Part shown: positions 10,000 to 20,494 of the stretch, piece by piece
How the letters are laid out: the number at the start of each line of letters is the position of its first letter
Position numbering within the stretch: the stretch's first letter is position 1
Source of the DNA: Glebionis coronaria
Lineage: Eukaryota > Streptophyta > Magnoliopsida > Asterales > Asteraceae
Direction of reading: 5' to 3'
Length of the DNA stretch: 64,000 nt
Assembly (NCBI GenBank): GCA_025667525.1
Contig: CM046877.1
Span: 26,130,737 to 26,194,736 of the forward strand
Notes under the pieces: generated by a model
What the model saw: only the letters and a program-made list of their open reading frames with translations
Told to the model about the DNA's origin: nothing
The model's database searches: none
Translations under genes and position numbers: made by a program

Positions 10000-10440
10000 A
10001 TCCTCATTAGATAAGCTTTTAGATGAGATTTGTAAATAAATAAGTAAATATGCTTATTTTGCCCGCATAAGCTGTTGCTTTCTTGAATGTGTGTACTTTA
10101 AGTTGCGTACGTGCTAGAAATTAAGCGTTTTAAGACTACCTGTAATCCTCGCTTTTACTTTACACTCAGTCACTACACTAACCCCTGTGTTCTTCACTCA
10201 CGATTTACCTATACCCTCTTTTTTAATTAACACAAAAATGCAAACTCTAACCTGTGGAAACGAAATGGAGTGTGAGAGAGGTGGGTAGTATAACCTTTCT
10301 CACGCGTGATTAACTGGCCAAATAAGCAAAATACTCGCCACCCACAGGCGAAGTTTAGCTACACTACTACGCCTATGTACAAAGCCATTTGCTACACCAT
10401 AAGTTTATCAGTTAACCAACTGAGATTTACCATGACCTTC
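10000..10440. repeat. Local duplication, copy 1 (partner about 11320-11880)
   Basis: The block with ATATGCTTATTTTGCCC, CATAAGCTGTTG, TTTCTTGAATGTG, ACACAAAAATGCAAACTCTAACC, CGAAATGGAGT and AACCAACTGAGATTTAC recurs in the same order 1.3 kb downstream. The copies differ by indels and substitutions. No gene is seen. Confidence 0.7.
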
Positions 10441-10456
10441 AAATAAATACTTTCAG

Positions 10457-10642
10457 GCCATTATTGATGATATTTGTACCAGCCATGTAGAGGGTCTTGG
10501 AAAAGCCGACTACATTTCCTTTGACTTTAAGACTGTCCAAATTCAAAAGATAGCTGCCCCTTTATTTCGTAGCACACTAACTTCTGGACTTGACACTCAA
10601 AAAGAAAGATTTCATCAGTTGTGCTTATGCCATCTGTACTCA
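10457..10642 (+). pseudogene. Unassigned exon-like frame
   Basis: A pyrimidine-rich acceptor-like sequence (TACTTTCAG at 10448-10456) is followed by 61 open codons ending in TGA. The product begins AIIDDICTSHVEGLGKADYI and is Leu/His/Cys-rich at its end. Composition is protein-like and contrasts with the AT-rich surroundings, but I do not recognise the family. It may be a captured or relic exon of a host gene. Confidence 0.3.
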
Positions 10643-10724
10643 TGATCAGCCCATGTTTACTGGCTTAAAGCATCAATAACCACTATCTTTGATGATATAT
10701 GGTTCATACTACTAGGGCTGAGCA

Positions 10725-10995
10725 ACGGGTTAAACCTGAACCAAACTGACCGAAACTGAAAACTGACTTTGAGGAAAACGTGAACCAACAACCAAACTGA
10801 AGTTATACTAGCGAGACTGAAACCGGACCGAAGGTAACCTAGCGAAACCAGTTTAGATAGTTTATGTGTTTTTTTTGGTTTTGACCCGAACCAAACCAAA
10901 TCGAAAGCAAACCGAACCGAGCAAAACTGAAAACCATAATTATATAAAACAGAAACCGAACCGAACCAGACCGATAACCTTGACCAGTACGATCT
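10725..10995. repeat. Degenerate AACCGAACC-type repeat
   Basis: Dense variants of AACCGAACC, GAAACCGAAC and AACTGAAACC, with an AAACAGAAACCGAACCGAA run near 10945-10965. It is a low-complexity plant repeat without coding capacity. Confidence 0.6.
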
Positions 10996-10999
10996 TCAG

Positions 11000-12000
11000 T
11001 GTGGTGTTTTGAACAACATCGGTTTCGGTTTAGTCCGATTCTGTTGATCTGATCCGGGTTTCAGACACCCTGTCACACACTATAAAATAGTAAAATATAA
11101 TATCCCCTTTCATATCACTTACTATAACAATTAACATAACTTTTGTAGGGGTTAGGAATATGTTTTTTGAAAGCACAAACAATTAACATATCTTTTCTAA
11201 TAGGTATTATTTTAATTCATATTACAGATTTCTTGCTTTTTGTATATCCTTTTTGTTGTTTTAACTTAAAGTCTGCTGTGTAGCAGACTGGCAGTAGATT
11301 AAAAATTACTAGGCTTTTAGATTAGATTAAGTCCTCTTTGGTTAGGCAAGATTTGAAAATAAAAAAAGTAAATATGCTTATTTTGCCCCCATAAGCTGTT
11401 GTTTTCTTGAATGTGTACTTTAAGTTGGGTATTCCATAGAAATTAAGCATTTAAGGCTACCTGTACTTTAACCTTGGTCAACGCACAAACCCCTGTAATC
11501 CGCACTCGTAATCTACCTATACCCTGTTTTTTTTAATTTTACACAAAAATGCAAACTCTAACCGGTTGGATACGAAATGGAGTTTGAGAGAGGAGGGTGG
11601 TATAACCATTCTCACACATGATTCATTGGCAAAATAAGTAAAATATTCACCTCCCACGGGTGAAGTGTTCCATTAAATGTTACAAACTGTTGAAGAAAAG
11701 TGTTTCAATAAGCACTTTTTGGGTGTATCATGCTGCAAAACATGACACGTGTCGCTCTTTTTCATGTGACACATCACAGAATAGATGATTAAATAAGCTA
11801 GTTTCCGTCTAAGGTACAATGCCATCTGCTACACTATAAGTTTATCAGTCAGTTAACCAACTGAGATTTACTAGAACCTTCAGATAGATCCTTGTAATGA
11901 TCAAAACTTTAAAAACAGGAAAGTCAAGATAGATGAACTCAACTAGGCATTCGAAGTAAGAAAAGGAACACGAAATTAAAGAACAAGGGATTCGTTATTT
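11000..12000. other. AT-rich spacer containing duplication copy 2 (about 11320-11880)
   Basis: The central part is the second copy of the 10.0-10.4 kb block, with extra sequence near 11670-11800 that includes a Helitron- or MITE-like AAAAGTGTTTCAATAAGCACTTTT hairpin around 11696-11720. Otherwise nothing is seen. Confidence 0.45.
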
Positions 12001-12196
12001 GAATTATGAAGTGTGTGTGAATTAGAAAAGAGTGAAATTGCAATCAGAAAACTGAATGGAAATGAACTGGTGATAGGTATTTATAAGGAAAGGTTTAAAC
12101 AGAATTTTGGAGCGAAATTCTGTTTAAAGCAGTTTGACTTTTCATTGGGATGTTTGACTTTCTGCGTGTGCCTCTCACTCAAAGTGCACTTACTCA

Positions 12197-12424
12197 GTGA
12201 TTTGGTGGGAGGGGGTTGTACGGTCCGACATTGTTTGGTGGAGTATCTGGTATGAGAGGAATTCTGTGATCATGGCTTCTTTAGGGTGGAAGGGAGGTAG
12301 GCGTATCAAAGACATCCTGATAGCCTTTCAACAACTCAGTGATTTGTGGAGGAAAACAGGGTGTTTGGGTAAACACAAAACAGTTGGCCATGGTCCGTGT
12401 TCAAGCTCTAAGCATACGTATTAG
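12197..12424 (+). pseudogene. Possible LINE ORF2 tail relic
   Basis: A 75-codon frame carries WWEGVVRSDIVWWSIWYERN and, later, IKDILIAFQQLSDLWRK. The WW-x-IW-xxRN pattern is reminiscent of the end of the LINE zinc-binding domain (WxIWKxRN). The match is short, and no zinc cysteines precede it, so this is a weak call. Confidence 0.25.
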
Positions 12425-13430
12425 TCTTCTTTCCACACATCCATTGAAGAGTAGCTTTCTGAGTTCCCCTTAGCACCATTCACAACCTCCCAAGGGTAAA
12501 ATGAACACATCAGCGACAAAATTTACACCCTGCAGTGTCCACTCGAAACCTCTACACTCAAAACAGACTGCTGATGACGTGGCCGTTACACACATCCATA
12601 GGACAAACTGTCTTTAATTAACTTGCAGCCTAACTTTTTTGCAACCTTGAATGTGTGTGTACTGCCAGAATGAATCAATGAGTGCACTGCATGGTTGCCC
12701 GAGTCATAGCATGTAAAGTGATCAATGGTGGTTCAATCTCGGTTTCTTCAAAACTGTGGACCAGTGGCGTATCAAGTAATACTTCCAACCTACAATTCTC
12801 TGAGTGAGTCACAGATATCAGTACATATTTTTCTAATGAAAACAAGTTACCACTGCACTTGTGTCGAGGCATAAACTTCTCATCACAGTAGAAATACAGA
12901 TTCTTGGCCTCTTATCTGCTAATTCCTTTTGACTGAGTAACTTTCTAGGTTGTACTAAGTAGCTTTGGTTCTAGTGCTTCGTGCAGGTAAAGCCAGAGTA
13001 GTTGTGGTTGTTTTGGGAGGATACGTCACACTCTTGTTAGCATGAGTGTTTGTAGTGCCATAAAATGGTTTAGGTGTGGGTAACAAAGTTGTTTGTCTAC
13101 TCCTAGTTACTTGCAAGGTAGGTTCCTGCATCTTTCAAGCCCCCTATAAACAAGCTAACTGCATAAGCTTCAGCTAAGTCTACCTTATTCAACTAGGCCT
13201 CAAACCACTCTTGATACAATAACACAGTAGTGACATGTTTTAGGTGCTTAAGCTCTACCATATGGTCCTCTAACACAGAATCAAAACGCTTTTTCACTTC
13301 ACTTTCATACACAGTCCAAGAAACATTCTCGCCAAACTTCTTAATGAATTGATGATGCCAGTTAAGCGCCTTCAAACATATGCATAGAAACAAGTTGTAC
13401 CTTCTGATTTTAGCTAGAGTCAAGTAAAAA
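12425..13430 (-). pseudogene. Decayed Ty3/Gypsy gag-protease relic
   Basis: Read on the minus strand, 13423-13193 gives ALNWHHQFIKKFGENVSW, VKKRFDSVLEDHMVELKHLK and LYQEWFEA, matching the retrotransposon Gag domain. It is followed in other frames by LNKVDLAEAYAVSLFIGGL. Then comes RPRICISTVMR in one frame and MPRHKCSGNLFSLE in another, corresponding to a CCHC-type knuckle. The retroviral aspartyl protease region follows (LIHSGSTHTFKVAKKLGCKL, where the usual DSGSTH has become HSGSTH; then GFEWTLQGVNFVADVFILPL). The last recognisable piece is RGTQKATLQWMCGK near 12440. There are multiple frameshifts and stops, and the polymerase domains are absent. Confidence 0.7.
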
Positions 13431-13499
13431 GAACTTATTTACCCTATACCACCAGCTTTGCACGTCTTCCCCATAGAACATAAATAGTTAACACCAAAT

Positions 13500-13620
13500 G
13501 TTGACCAAACCAGCTATTTTGGCTAGTTCGGCTCAAGACTCGAGTTGCCTCGATCACTGACCTTCTAGCGAGTAACTACTTAGCCTTGTAATGGAAGTTT
13601 TACAACACTGCAAATAAGAG
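13500..13620. repeat. Third partial copy of the 9.3-9.56 kb sequence
   Basis: ACCAAACCAGCTATTTTGGC, CAAGACTCGAGTTGCC, GAGTAACTACTTAGCCTTGTAAT and GTTTTACAACACTGC correspond to 9330-9375 and 9500-9560, with the middle deleted. Confidence 0.6.
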
Positions 13621-13825
13621 AAGTGGAGTATTAATTTGGTTAAAAAATAAACCCACGAAAAGGAGGAATGGAGGATAAAAATTGGTTAAAATTTTAATTA
13701 AGATGGTAAAAAGGTGATTTAGATTCATTCCGAACAAGCTTGGCTTGAAAACTCGATGGGCAGTAATCGAGCCGGTAGTAATCGGTCTAGGCGGAAAGTT
13801 ATTGGATTGAAATTTTTATATATAA

Positions 13826-14250
13826 ATCTTCAAGTTATATGTATGACATGTTCATACGGCAGAGTTTAACCGTGTTGACCGAATTTTGACCAAACCTATT
13901 TTTTTGGCCAGTTAGGCTCTCGGTCACTGATCTTGCAACGAGTAATTGTTGATTACTGGTCCTTGTAATCAATGTTTTACAACACTGCATATCGGCACCT
14001 TGAAATAAGTGAGTCCTTATTATAAAGTTATAACTTCTTCTATTTCCCCAAAGAAGCAGAAGCAGTTTGTTATGTCCGAGCATTCTTAACTGCTTATTTG
14101 TTTGAATATAAGCAGATAAGATATTAATGAGTCCCAGACACCCTCAAATCTTGTTTGTTTACTTTGTAACTGTACATTTGGCGATTTAATGATTGTAGTA
14201 CTTTCATATCTGATTTATCCTTGTGTTCTGAAACTAGTTCCATGTCTATA
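13826..14250. repeat. Local duplication, copy 2 (partner 9390-9822)
   Basis: Matches copy 1 in order and content and ends about 150 bp before the F-box start codon at 14404. It may therefore contain part of the F-box pseudogene's former promoter. Confidence 0.75.
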
Positions 14251-14403
14251 CATGTTTTATCATCGCCAACCATTATGGTCAAAATCATATATCCCGAGGA
14301 GTCTTATAGTTTTTTTAACTTCCACTATTAAACGATGTATTTGTGGGATAGAAGGATAGGTTTTGATAGTAGATAATTTTGCAGGCAACAAGAACATTGT
14401 GGG

Positions 14404-15032
14404 ATGGATATGATTAGCAACTTTCCTCCAAACATAATAGAAATTGTCTTATGTTTTCTATCGATTCAAGAGGCTGCAAGGACAAGTATCTTATCGAGGG
14501 AATGGAGGTATCGTTGGAACAAAATTCCTAAACTCCTGTTTGAGGAGGTTAATTTTCAAGTATCATATGATGTGGATGAGTCGTCTGTTGTGAATCAAAC
14601 TGTTAACGAATCAAGTAATAGACAAATACAAGTCATGTTTAGGAGAAAGATATTTTTTTCTGCTATATCCCAAGTGGTGTTAATGCACGATGGTCCAATA
14701 CATGAGTTCACCCTCGACATGCTCTTGGATGACGACGACATTAAAAATCACACATGTGTTGAGATTGATCGTATAATATTTCATTTGTCGAGGAAATATA
14801 CTGTGAAGAAATTAATAGTTAACTTAGATAATGGGATATATAAGCTACCCTACTCACTCTTCTCTTTTTCTCACTTAAGCGATCTGTGTCTTGTTGGCTG
14901 TTGTTTTAGCCATAAACTACATTCAATGGATTTCGTAGACTTAGAAGCTTATCCCTGGATGGCGTATAAATCTCTACAGAGACACTTCTACATCTTCTAT
15001 CAAGTTGTCCGTTGCTCAAGAACGTGACTCTG
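14404..15032 (+). pseudogene. F-box/LRR/FBD gene, exon 1 (pseudogene)
   Basis: The start codon at 14404 opens an F-box (about residues 4-45: ISNFPPNIIEIVLCFLSIQE, then ARTSILSREWRYRW), followed by an F-box/FBD-type N-terminal LRR region (RKIFFSAISQVVLMHDG, IIFHLSRKYTVKKLIV, LSDLCLVGCCFSH). A one-base deletion near 14915 shifts the frame. The correct continuation (FRRLRSLSLDG, then LLHLLSSCPLLKNVTL) lies in another frame and has a TAA at 14967-14969. The exon ends at a GT donor (15033). Members of the family are SCF ubiquitin-ligase adaptors that bind SKP1 through the F-box. Joined with exons 2-4 this gives roughly 400 codons, the usual family length. The breaks make it a pseudogene. Confidence 0.85.
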
Positions 15033-15108
15033 GTAATTTCTTTCTAAGATCGAATATCGATTCTTGTAAGCTTTCATATCTTATGTGACTATTGTAAGTT
15101 TGCTGTAG

Positions 15109-15216
15109 GAACTTGAGGGTTTATATCTTTTTAATGATGAGGGTACTACAATCATTGACCTATTCGAGTCTTTATGAATGATTGAAAGCCTCTCTATCCC
15201 GTTTAGCGTCCTTGAG
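15109..15216 (+). pseudogene. F-box/LRR/FBD gene, exon 2
   Basis: Bounded by an AG acceptor (15107-15108) after a 76-bp intron and a GT donor (15217). The 36 codons are in phase 0 and encode ELEGLYLFNDEGTTIIDLFE and IESLSIPFSVLE, matching the LRR linker of this family. A TGA at 15175-15177 interrupts it. The intron that follows is split by the nested retroelements. Confidence 0.8.
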
Positions 15217-15248
15217 GTAATTATTCAACATGTTATATAATTGATTTT

Positions 15249-15702
15249 TATTAAGAGTAAGTTGATAAGTGAGAATAGTTGAAGGGTAAGTTGGTAACTT
15301 TTTCCTTTATTATTTCTTTTGTTTTCTTTGTTTTCTTTTTATGTGCAGGTATTGAGAGTTGAGGGGCTAATTGTGACAAGTGTGGAAACTTATAAGCTGC
15401 GATTAGCCACAAGTCTTTATATACTTGTTTTATCACTTTGTTAGGTAGAAGTTGTGTGTGTAAAGTCTCTCTTGTTTGTTCCGCCATTGATATTCAGAGT
15501 TTTTGGTTCTTGATCTTGTATGTGAATCTTGATCTTGGTTTGTAAGATCTTTGATTCACTTATTGCTTTCTTTCTACTTTGTACGTATGATCAAAAAGCC
15601 AAGTATCACATTTGAAGTGATAGCTTTACGCAGTTTAATAAAATAAAGGGGAGGTTGGTTGAATCATACTTGATTCTTGTTATTGTTTTATAAAATCGTA
15701 TA
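15249..15702 (+). repeat. LTR of the inverted Copia A fragment
   Basis: It begins TATTAAGAGTAAGTTG directly after a 15-bp sequence that also flanks the right end of element A, and ends just before the primer-binding site. It is about 99% identical by eye to the LTR at 16959-17412 in opposite orientation. Confidence 0.85.
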
Positions 15703-15714
15703 TGGTATCAGAGA
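15703..15714 (+). other. Primer-binding site, initiator tRNA-Met type
   Basis: TGGTATCAGAGA directly follows the LTR. This is the standard plant Copia/Gypsy PBS complementary to the 3' end of initiator tRNA-Met, with the last base changed. Confidence 0.8.
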
Positions 15715-16294
15715 CATTGGTTCTTGATATCTGTTTTAAAACTGGTTTTTTTCTAAAGATATTGATTAATCTTGTGATTAATCGTGCTTTGATTGTGTTT
15801 AATCACAAGATTTGATCGATTAAATTTTTTAGGGTTTCAAAAATTTGAGGGTTTTCTGATTCTTGGTGTTCTGTGGTGATTAATTAGGTTCTTGTGCAAT
15901 TAATTAGGTTTAATTACATATCTGGTAAGTTTTATCAAAAAACCCTAAATTTCAGAAATTAGGGTTTCTTTGATTGGAGGTAATTGAGGTTATTTTCTGT
16001 TAGTTTTTTGTTATTTTAACCTGTTTTCAGGTGAGTTTTCCGCTGTGCTGGTTTAATATATGAGATCCGCTTAATCTCATTAATCTTGTTCTCTGATTGG
16101 TGGCTTGTTGCCGCGCGTGCATTGTAATACCACTTATTCTCTAATTAGTTTGTTAGTGGGTGATTAGGTGTCGAAGGGAACTAGGTAGTCTTGGTGGATT
16201 GATTGTTGAGAGGTTTGTTTGCTTTCTTGGTAGTTCTTTGTAGAGGAGCTACAAGGGGTTTTTTGTTGTTTGTTTGTTTTCTTTGTCTTGCATC

Positions 16295-16837
16295 ATGTCT
16301 GAGGACAAGAAAAGTGATAAAGATGTCAGTGATACTGATGATGAGAATACTAATGTCATTCACCCTGATGACCCTCTTTACTTGCACCCATCTGATACTA
16401 ATGGTCACCCAATTGTGACAACTAAATTGTCTGGTCCTGAAAATTATAAAGTTTGGGCTGCTGCCTTTAAACTTGCATTGCATACTAAAAATAAGTTGGG
16501 TTTTATTGATGGTACATGTGTTAAATATAAAGAAGATGAGTTTTTACAAGAACAATGGGATAGATGTAATGCTGTTGTATTGTCATGGATTCTTGGTTGT
16601 ATTTCTTCTGAGTTATATCAAGGGCAAATCTTTTCTAAAAATGCTAGAGATGTTTGGGATGAGTTTAAGGAAACATATGATAAAATTGATGGGTCTGTGA
16701 TATATAATTTGCATTTTAAAATATGCTCTCTTACTCAATCTGGGTCTTCTCTATCTGAGTACTATCACAATTACAATAGTTTATGGAGGCAATTTGACTC
16801 TCTGGTTAATCTGCCTAATTGTACTTGTGAGGGTGCT
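16295..16837 (+). pseudogene. Copia A gag, truncated (plus-strand copy)
   Basis: Starts MSEDKKSDKDVSDTDDENTN and contains YLHPSDTNGHPIVTTKLSG, ENYKVWAAAFKLALHTKNK, FIDGTC, WDRCNAVVLSWILGCIS and AFDVW-like ARDVWDEFKETYD. These are the N-terminal DUF4219/UBN2-type motifs of Copia Gag. It is cut at codon ~181 by the inversion junction, before the zinc knuckle. It could not make a working capsid protein. Confidence 0.85.
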
Positions 16838-16945
16838 CATCACGATCAAATCTTGTGATTAAACACAATCAAAGCACGATTAATCACGACATTAATCAAT
16901 ATCTTTAGAAAAAAACCAGTTTTAAAACAGATATCAAGAACCAAA

Positions 16946-16958
16946 GTCTCTGATACCA
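16946..16958 (-). other. Primer-binding site downstream of the element A 3' LTR
   Basis: On the minus strand TGGTATCAGAGAC follows the LTR, and leader sequence runs on to 16843. A primer-binding site after a 3' LTR is not expected for a normal insertion. Confidence 0.8.
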
Positions 16959-17412
16959 TATACGATTTTATAAAACAATAACAAGAATCAAGTATGATTC
17001 AACCAACCTCCCCTTTATTTTATTAAACTGTGTAAAGCTATCACTTCAAATGTGATACTTTGCTTTTTGATCATACGTAAAAAATAGAAAGAAAGCAACA
17101 AGTGAATCAAAGATCTTACAAACCAAGATCAAGATTCACATACAAGATCAAGAACCGAAAACTCTGAATATCAATGGCGGAACAAACACGAGAGACTTTA
17201 CACACACAACTTCTACCTAACAAAGTGATAAATCAAGTATATAAAGACTTGTGGCTAATCACAGCTTATAAGTTTCCACACTTGTCACAATTAGCCCCTC
17301 AACTCTCAATACCTGCACATAAAAAGAAAACAAAGAAAACAAAAGAAATAATAAAGGAAAAAGTTACCAACTTACCCTTCAACTATTCTCACTTATCAAC
17401 TTACTCTTAATA
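16959..17412 (-). repeat. 3' LTR of Copia element A
   Basis: 454 bp, beginning TATTAAGAGTAAG on the minus strand after the purine tract AAGAGGGGG at 17413-17422. It is the inverted counterpart of 15249-15702. Confidence 0.85.
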
Positions 17413-17424
17413 CCCCCTCTTAAG
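17413..17424 (-). other. Polypurine tract of Copia element A
   Basis: The minus strand reads AACTTAAGAGGGGG immediately before the LTR, the expected position of the plus-strand primer. Confidence 0.75.
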
Positions 17425-17425
17425 T

Positions 17426-18397
17426 TTATTTGTGATATAGGTTAACAAGATTAAGCTTATCACTCAGAAACTTGTGATCTTTGTTTGATAAGCCCTTTGT
17501 AAACATATCAGCCACATTGTCTACAGATTTGATCTTCAAAGTCTTAATCAAACCTGCTGACACATTTTCCCTTAAGAAATATAAGTCAATTTCAAAATGT
17601 TTTATCCTTTCATGAAACACAGGATTAGCAGCAATCTAAATTGCTGAACTGCTATCACAATTGATAGGAATTGGTAAGCAAATATCAACTTTAAGATCCT
17701 TCATGATCTTAATTATCCACATTATCTCACAAGCAACACTGTTCATAGCTTTATATTCAGCTTCAGCTGAAGATTTAGCTAACACAGACTGCTTTTTACT
17801 TTTCCAGGAAACAAGATTATTTCCAAGATAAACTGTATACCCAGTAACAGACTTTCTAGTAATCTTACATTTAGCCCAGTCAGAATCAACAAATGTAGTA
17901 AGACTTAAATCATTGGTTTTCATGAAAGAAATACCATTGCCAGGAGAACCCTTAAGGTATCTAAGAACATGAAAAGCAAGCTTCAAGTGTGACTTATAAG
18001 GATCATGCATAAATTGACTAAGACTGTGAACAGCATAGGCAATATCAGGCCTAGTTAATGTAAGATAGATTAATTTTCCCACAATATTCTGATAACAAGT
18101 TTTGTTATCAATAGGAACATCTTGTTCTATAGCACTTTGTTCTTTTTTCCTTTTAGAAGAATCAGGAATAGGTGTTTTGGCTGGCTTACATGCCAACATA
18201 CCATACTCTGCTAGTAATTCAAGACAATACTTTCTTTGATTAAGCACCAGACCATTGTTAGCATCAAGTACTTCAATACCTAAGAAGTACTTAAGCTTTC
18301 CAAGATCTTTAATTTTAAATGAACTCAAGTATTTCTTAAAATCATTAATAACAGATTCATTGTTACCAGTTATGATAATATCATCAACATAAACCAA
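17426..18397 (-). pseudogene. Copia A: end of reverse transcriptase and RNase H
   Basis: 18397-17636 starts at the polymerase motif YVDDIIITGNN and continues with LKYFLGIEV, the tether TRPDIAYAVHSLSQFM and the RNase H segment DSDWAKCKITRKSVTGY, SWKSKKQSVLAKSSAEAEY and SSSAI. After a TAG at 17636-17638 the frame resumes (IAANPVFHERIKHFEID, ADMFTKGLS) to 17426. These are the standard C-terminal motifs of Copia pol. The only breaks in this segment are the TAG and the frameshift just upstream of YVDD. Confidence 0.9.
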
Positions 18398-18915
18398 TAA
18401 TGCAACAAATGAGTCATTCTCATTTTTGTGAAAAAGGAAACATCACTTTTACTTTGTATGAACCCATTTTCAACAAGCACACTTCTTAATCTTTCATTCC
18501 ATTTTTTTGGTGCTTGTTTAAGACCATACAAAGATTTAGTGAGTCTACAAACTTTATTATCATTAGACCCATATCCCTCAGGAAGAGTCATATAGATCTC
18601 TTCATCTAACTCACCATATAAGAATGCATTATTAACATCAAGTTGATACACAGGCCAAGCATAGTGAACAGCAACAGAAATAAGGTATCTAACAGTAACT
18701 ATTTTCACTACTGGTGAAAAAGTTTCCTCATAATCTATGCCCTCTTTCTGACTAAAACCTTTAGCCACAACTCTAGCTTTAAACCTTTCTACCTCACCAC
18801 TAGATTTGTACTTAACTTTCCACAACCACTTACAAGCAACTGCTTTTCTACCTGGTGGTAAATCTACAATTACCCAAGTGTTGTTTCTGTTAAGAGCATC
18901 CATCTCTTCATTCAT
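18370..18915 (-). pseudogene. Copia A reverse transcriptase, N-terminal part
   Basis: Starts in the linker (MNEEMDALNRNNTWVIVDLP). It contains ACKWLWKVKYKSSGEVERFK, ARVVAKGFSQKEGIDYEETF, QLDVNNAFLYGELDEEIYM, GLKQAPKKWNER and SDVSFFTK, the RVT_2 motifs of Ty1/Copia. A one-base deletion near 18430, just before the YVDD motif, moves the rest of the polymerase into the adjacent frame. The DV-x-NAFL aspartate is present. Confidence 0.9.
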
Positions 18916-18924
18916 AGCTTCAAT

Positions 18925-19680
18925 CTATTTTACATTTTTAATAGCTTCAGAATAAGACTTGGGCTCATGAATTTTGTTCAAATTATTAGCAAAAACAAAA
19001 TTATGCATAGACAAATTAGCATAACTAATCACACTATTTATGTCATATTTAACTCTTTTATCCATCACATAATTGTCAAATTTAGCAGGAGTTTTAACAG
19101 GCCTACTTGATCTCCTTAACTCTAGTCTTTCTGGACTATTAACATTTTTAGATTCAAACATTTGTTTAAATTCTACAAAGTCATCACCCTCAGACTCATA
19201 ATCATCATCATTATTGATTATGTCATCTCCCTCATGACTTCCTATACTGCCACCTAGACCATTCTGGCTGCTGTCAGTTTTGTCTATTCTAGACTCTTTG
19301 ACTACCCCCCTAGAATGCCTGGCAACACCAGGAGAAGTGTCACTAGACACATCTACTAAGTCATGAGTCACACTATTATCCATATCACTTTTATTGTCTC
19401 TCTCATCATCATAGGGTTCACTTGACTTTGATTCTACTAGGTCAAAAAAGTTTTGACTGTTAACTCCATTTTCCTCAAAAACAAACTCTTTTACTAACAC
19501 ATCATTTTTAAAAGGATAAACAGTCTCATAGAACTTCACATCTCTAGAAAAGAAAAAACTCTTTGTTTTAAGATTATAAAGTTTATAACCCTTTTTAGTA
19601 TTAGAATACCCCATAAAAACACATTTATCAGACCTAGCAGAAAATTTATTTGAATTATTTAAAACAATTGCAAAACACAA
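18925..19680 (-). pseudogene. Copia A integrase C-terminal/linker region
   Basis: Begins with the FGCLC-type motif (CLCFAIVLNNSNKFSARS, KCVFMGYSNTKKGYKLYN) that follows the integrase core. An acidic Asp/Glu/Ser-rich linker (DDERDNKSDMDNSVTHD, EGDDIINNDDDYESEGDD) precedes the RSSRPVKTPAKF motif before the reverse transcriptase. Stops separate it from the integrase core (19693-19695) and from the polymerase (TAG at 18925-18927, where the family has Trp). Confidence 0.85.
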
Positions 19681-19692
19681 ACACCCAAAACT

Positions 19693-20489
19693 TTAAAGCA
19701 AAGAGAGACTAGGTGAAACATTGTAAATCATTTCATAGGAACTTTTTCCAGAAAGCACAGAGGTAGGAAGCCTGTTAATAAGGTACACAGATGTTAAAAT
19801 ACATTCAGACCACATGTTTAAAGGAATGCCCCCCTGAAACATGAGGGCTCTATCAACATTAAGAAGATGTCTATGTTTTCTTTCAACAACACCATTTTGC
19901 TGTGGTGTATATACACAAGAGGTCTGGTGTATTATACCTTTAGATGTAAAATTTTTTTCAAACATATGATTTATAAACTCAGTTCCATTATCACTTCTAA
20001 ATACTTTAACTGAAATGTCAAACTGATTTTTAATAAGATTATAAAATTCAACCACTTTTTCAAAAACCTCATCCTTTCCCTTAAGCAAATACAACCAGAC
20101 AGCTCTAGTGTAATCATCAACAATAGTAAGAAAAAATCTAAATCCTTCCCTACTCTTAATCCTATAAGGATCCCATACATCCAAATGAATAATATCACCC
20201 AAATGCTTAGTCTTATGATCACTAAGAGGGAAAGGTTCTCTGGTTTGCTTAGCCTTGTGACACACATCACAAGGTTGAGTATCACCCACATCATCAATCT
20301 GAAGTGTATCTTTCAACACACTCAGAACTTGATCAGATGGGTGACCAAGCCTGTTGTGCCAAATACACTTAGAAAGCAAACAACAAGTAATCTTACTATT
20401 AAAAATTTTCCTACCTGAATCAAACAAATATAATCTATTATTCTCACTACCAGTCCCCAGGAGGGAATTTTGAAGAGAATCATGAATAA
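19693..20489 (-). pseudogene. Copia A GAG-pre-integrase and integrase core
   Basis: Reads from the junction with element C. The HHCC zinc motif is WHNRLGHPSDQV and CDVCHKAKQTREPF. The DDE core is present: LDVWDPY (first Asp), FRSDNGTEF (second Asp) and TPQQNGVVERKHRH (Glu). It joins donor cDNA ends to host DNA in an active element. The core is intact here and ends at a TAA. Confidence 0.9.
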
Positions 20490-20494
20490 AACAC

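Larger units (their letters stand above)
15249..16837 (+). mobile_element. Inverted 5' fragment of Copia family A (LTR, PBS, leader, partial gag)
   Basis: A 454-bp LTR (15249-15702), a primer-binding site, a 590-bp leader and the first ~180 codons of gag lie on the plus strand. At 16837 the gag sequence stops and, after the filler CATCA, the same family continues in the opposite orientation. The gag fragment differs from the minus-strand gag at 41.4-42.3 kb by about seven amino acids, so the two come from different family members. Confidence 0.85.

Noticed and set aside
15251..15487. 78-codon frame starting MAEQTRET in both A-family LTRs
   Set aside because: Antisense frame within the LTR; it is found twice only because the LTR is present twice.
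16181..16483. Frames antisense to the Copia A gag
   Set aside because: Shadow frames opposite a real coding region, repeated at the inverted copy for the same reason.
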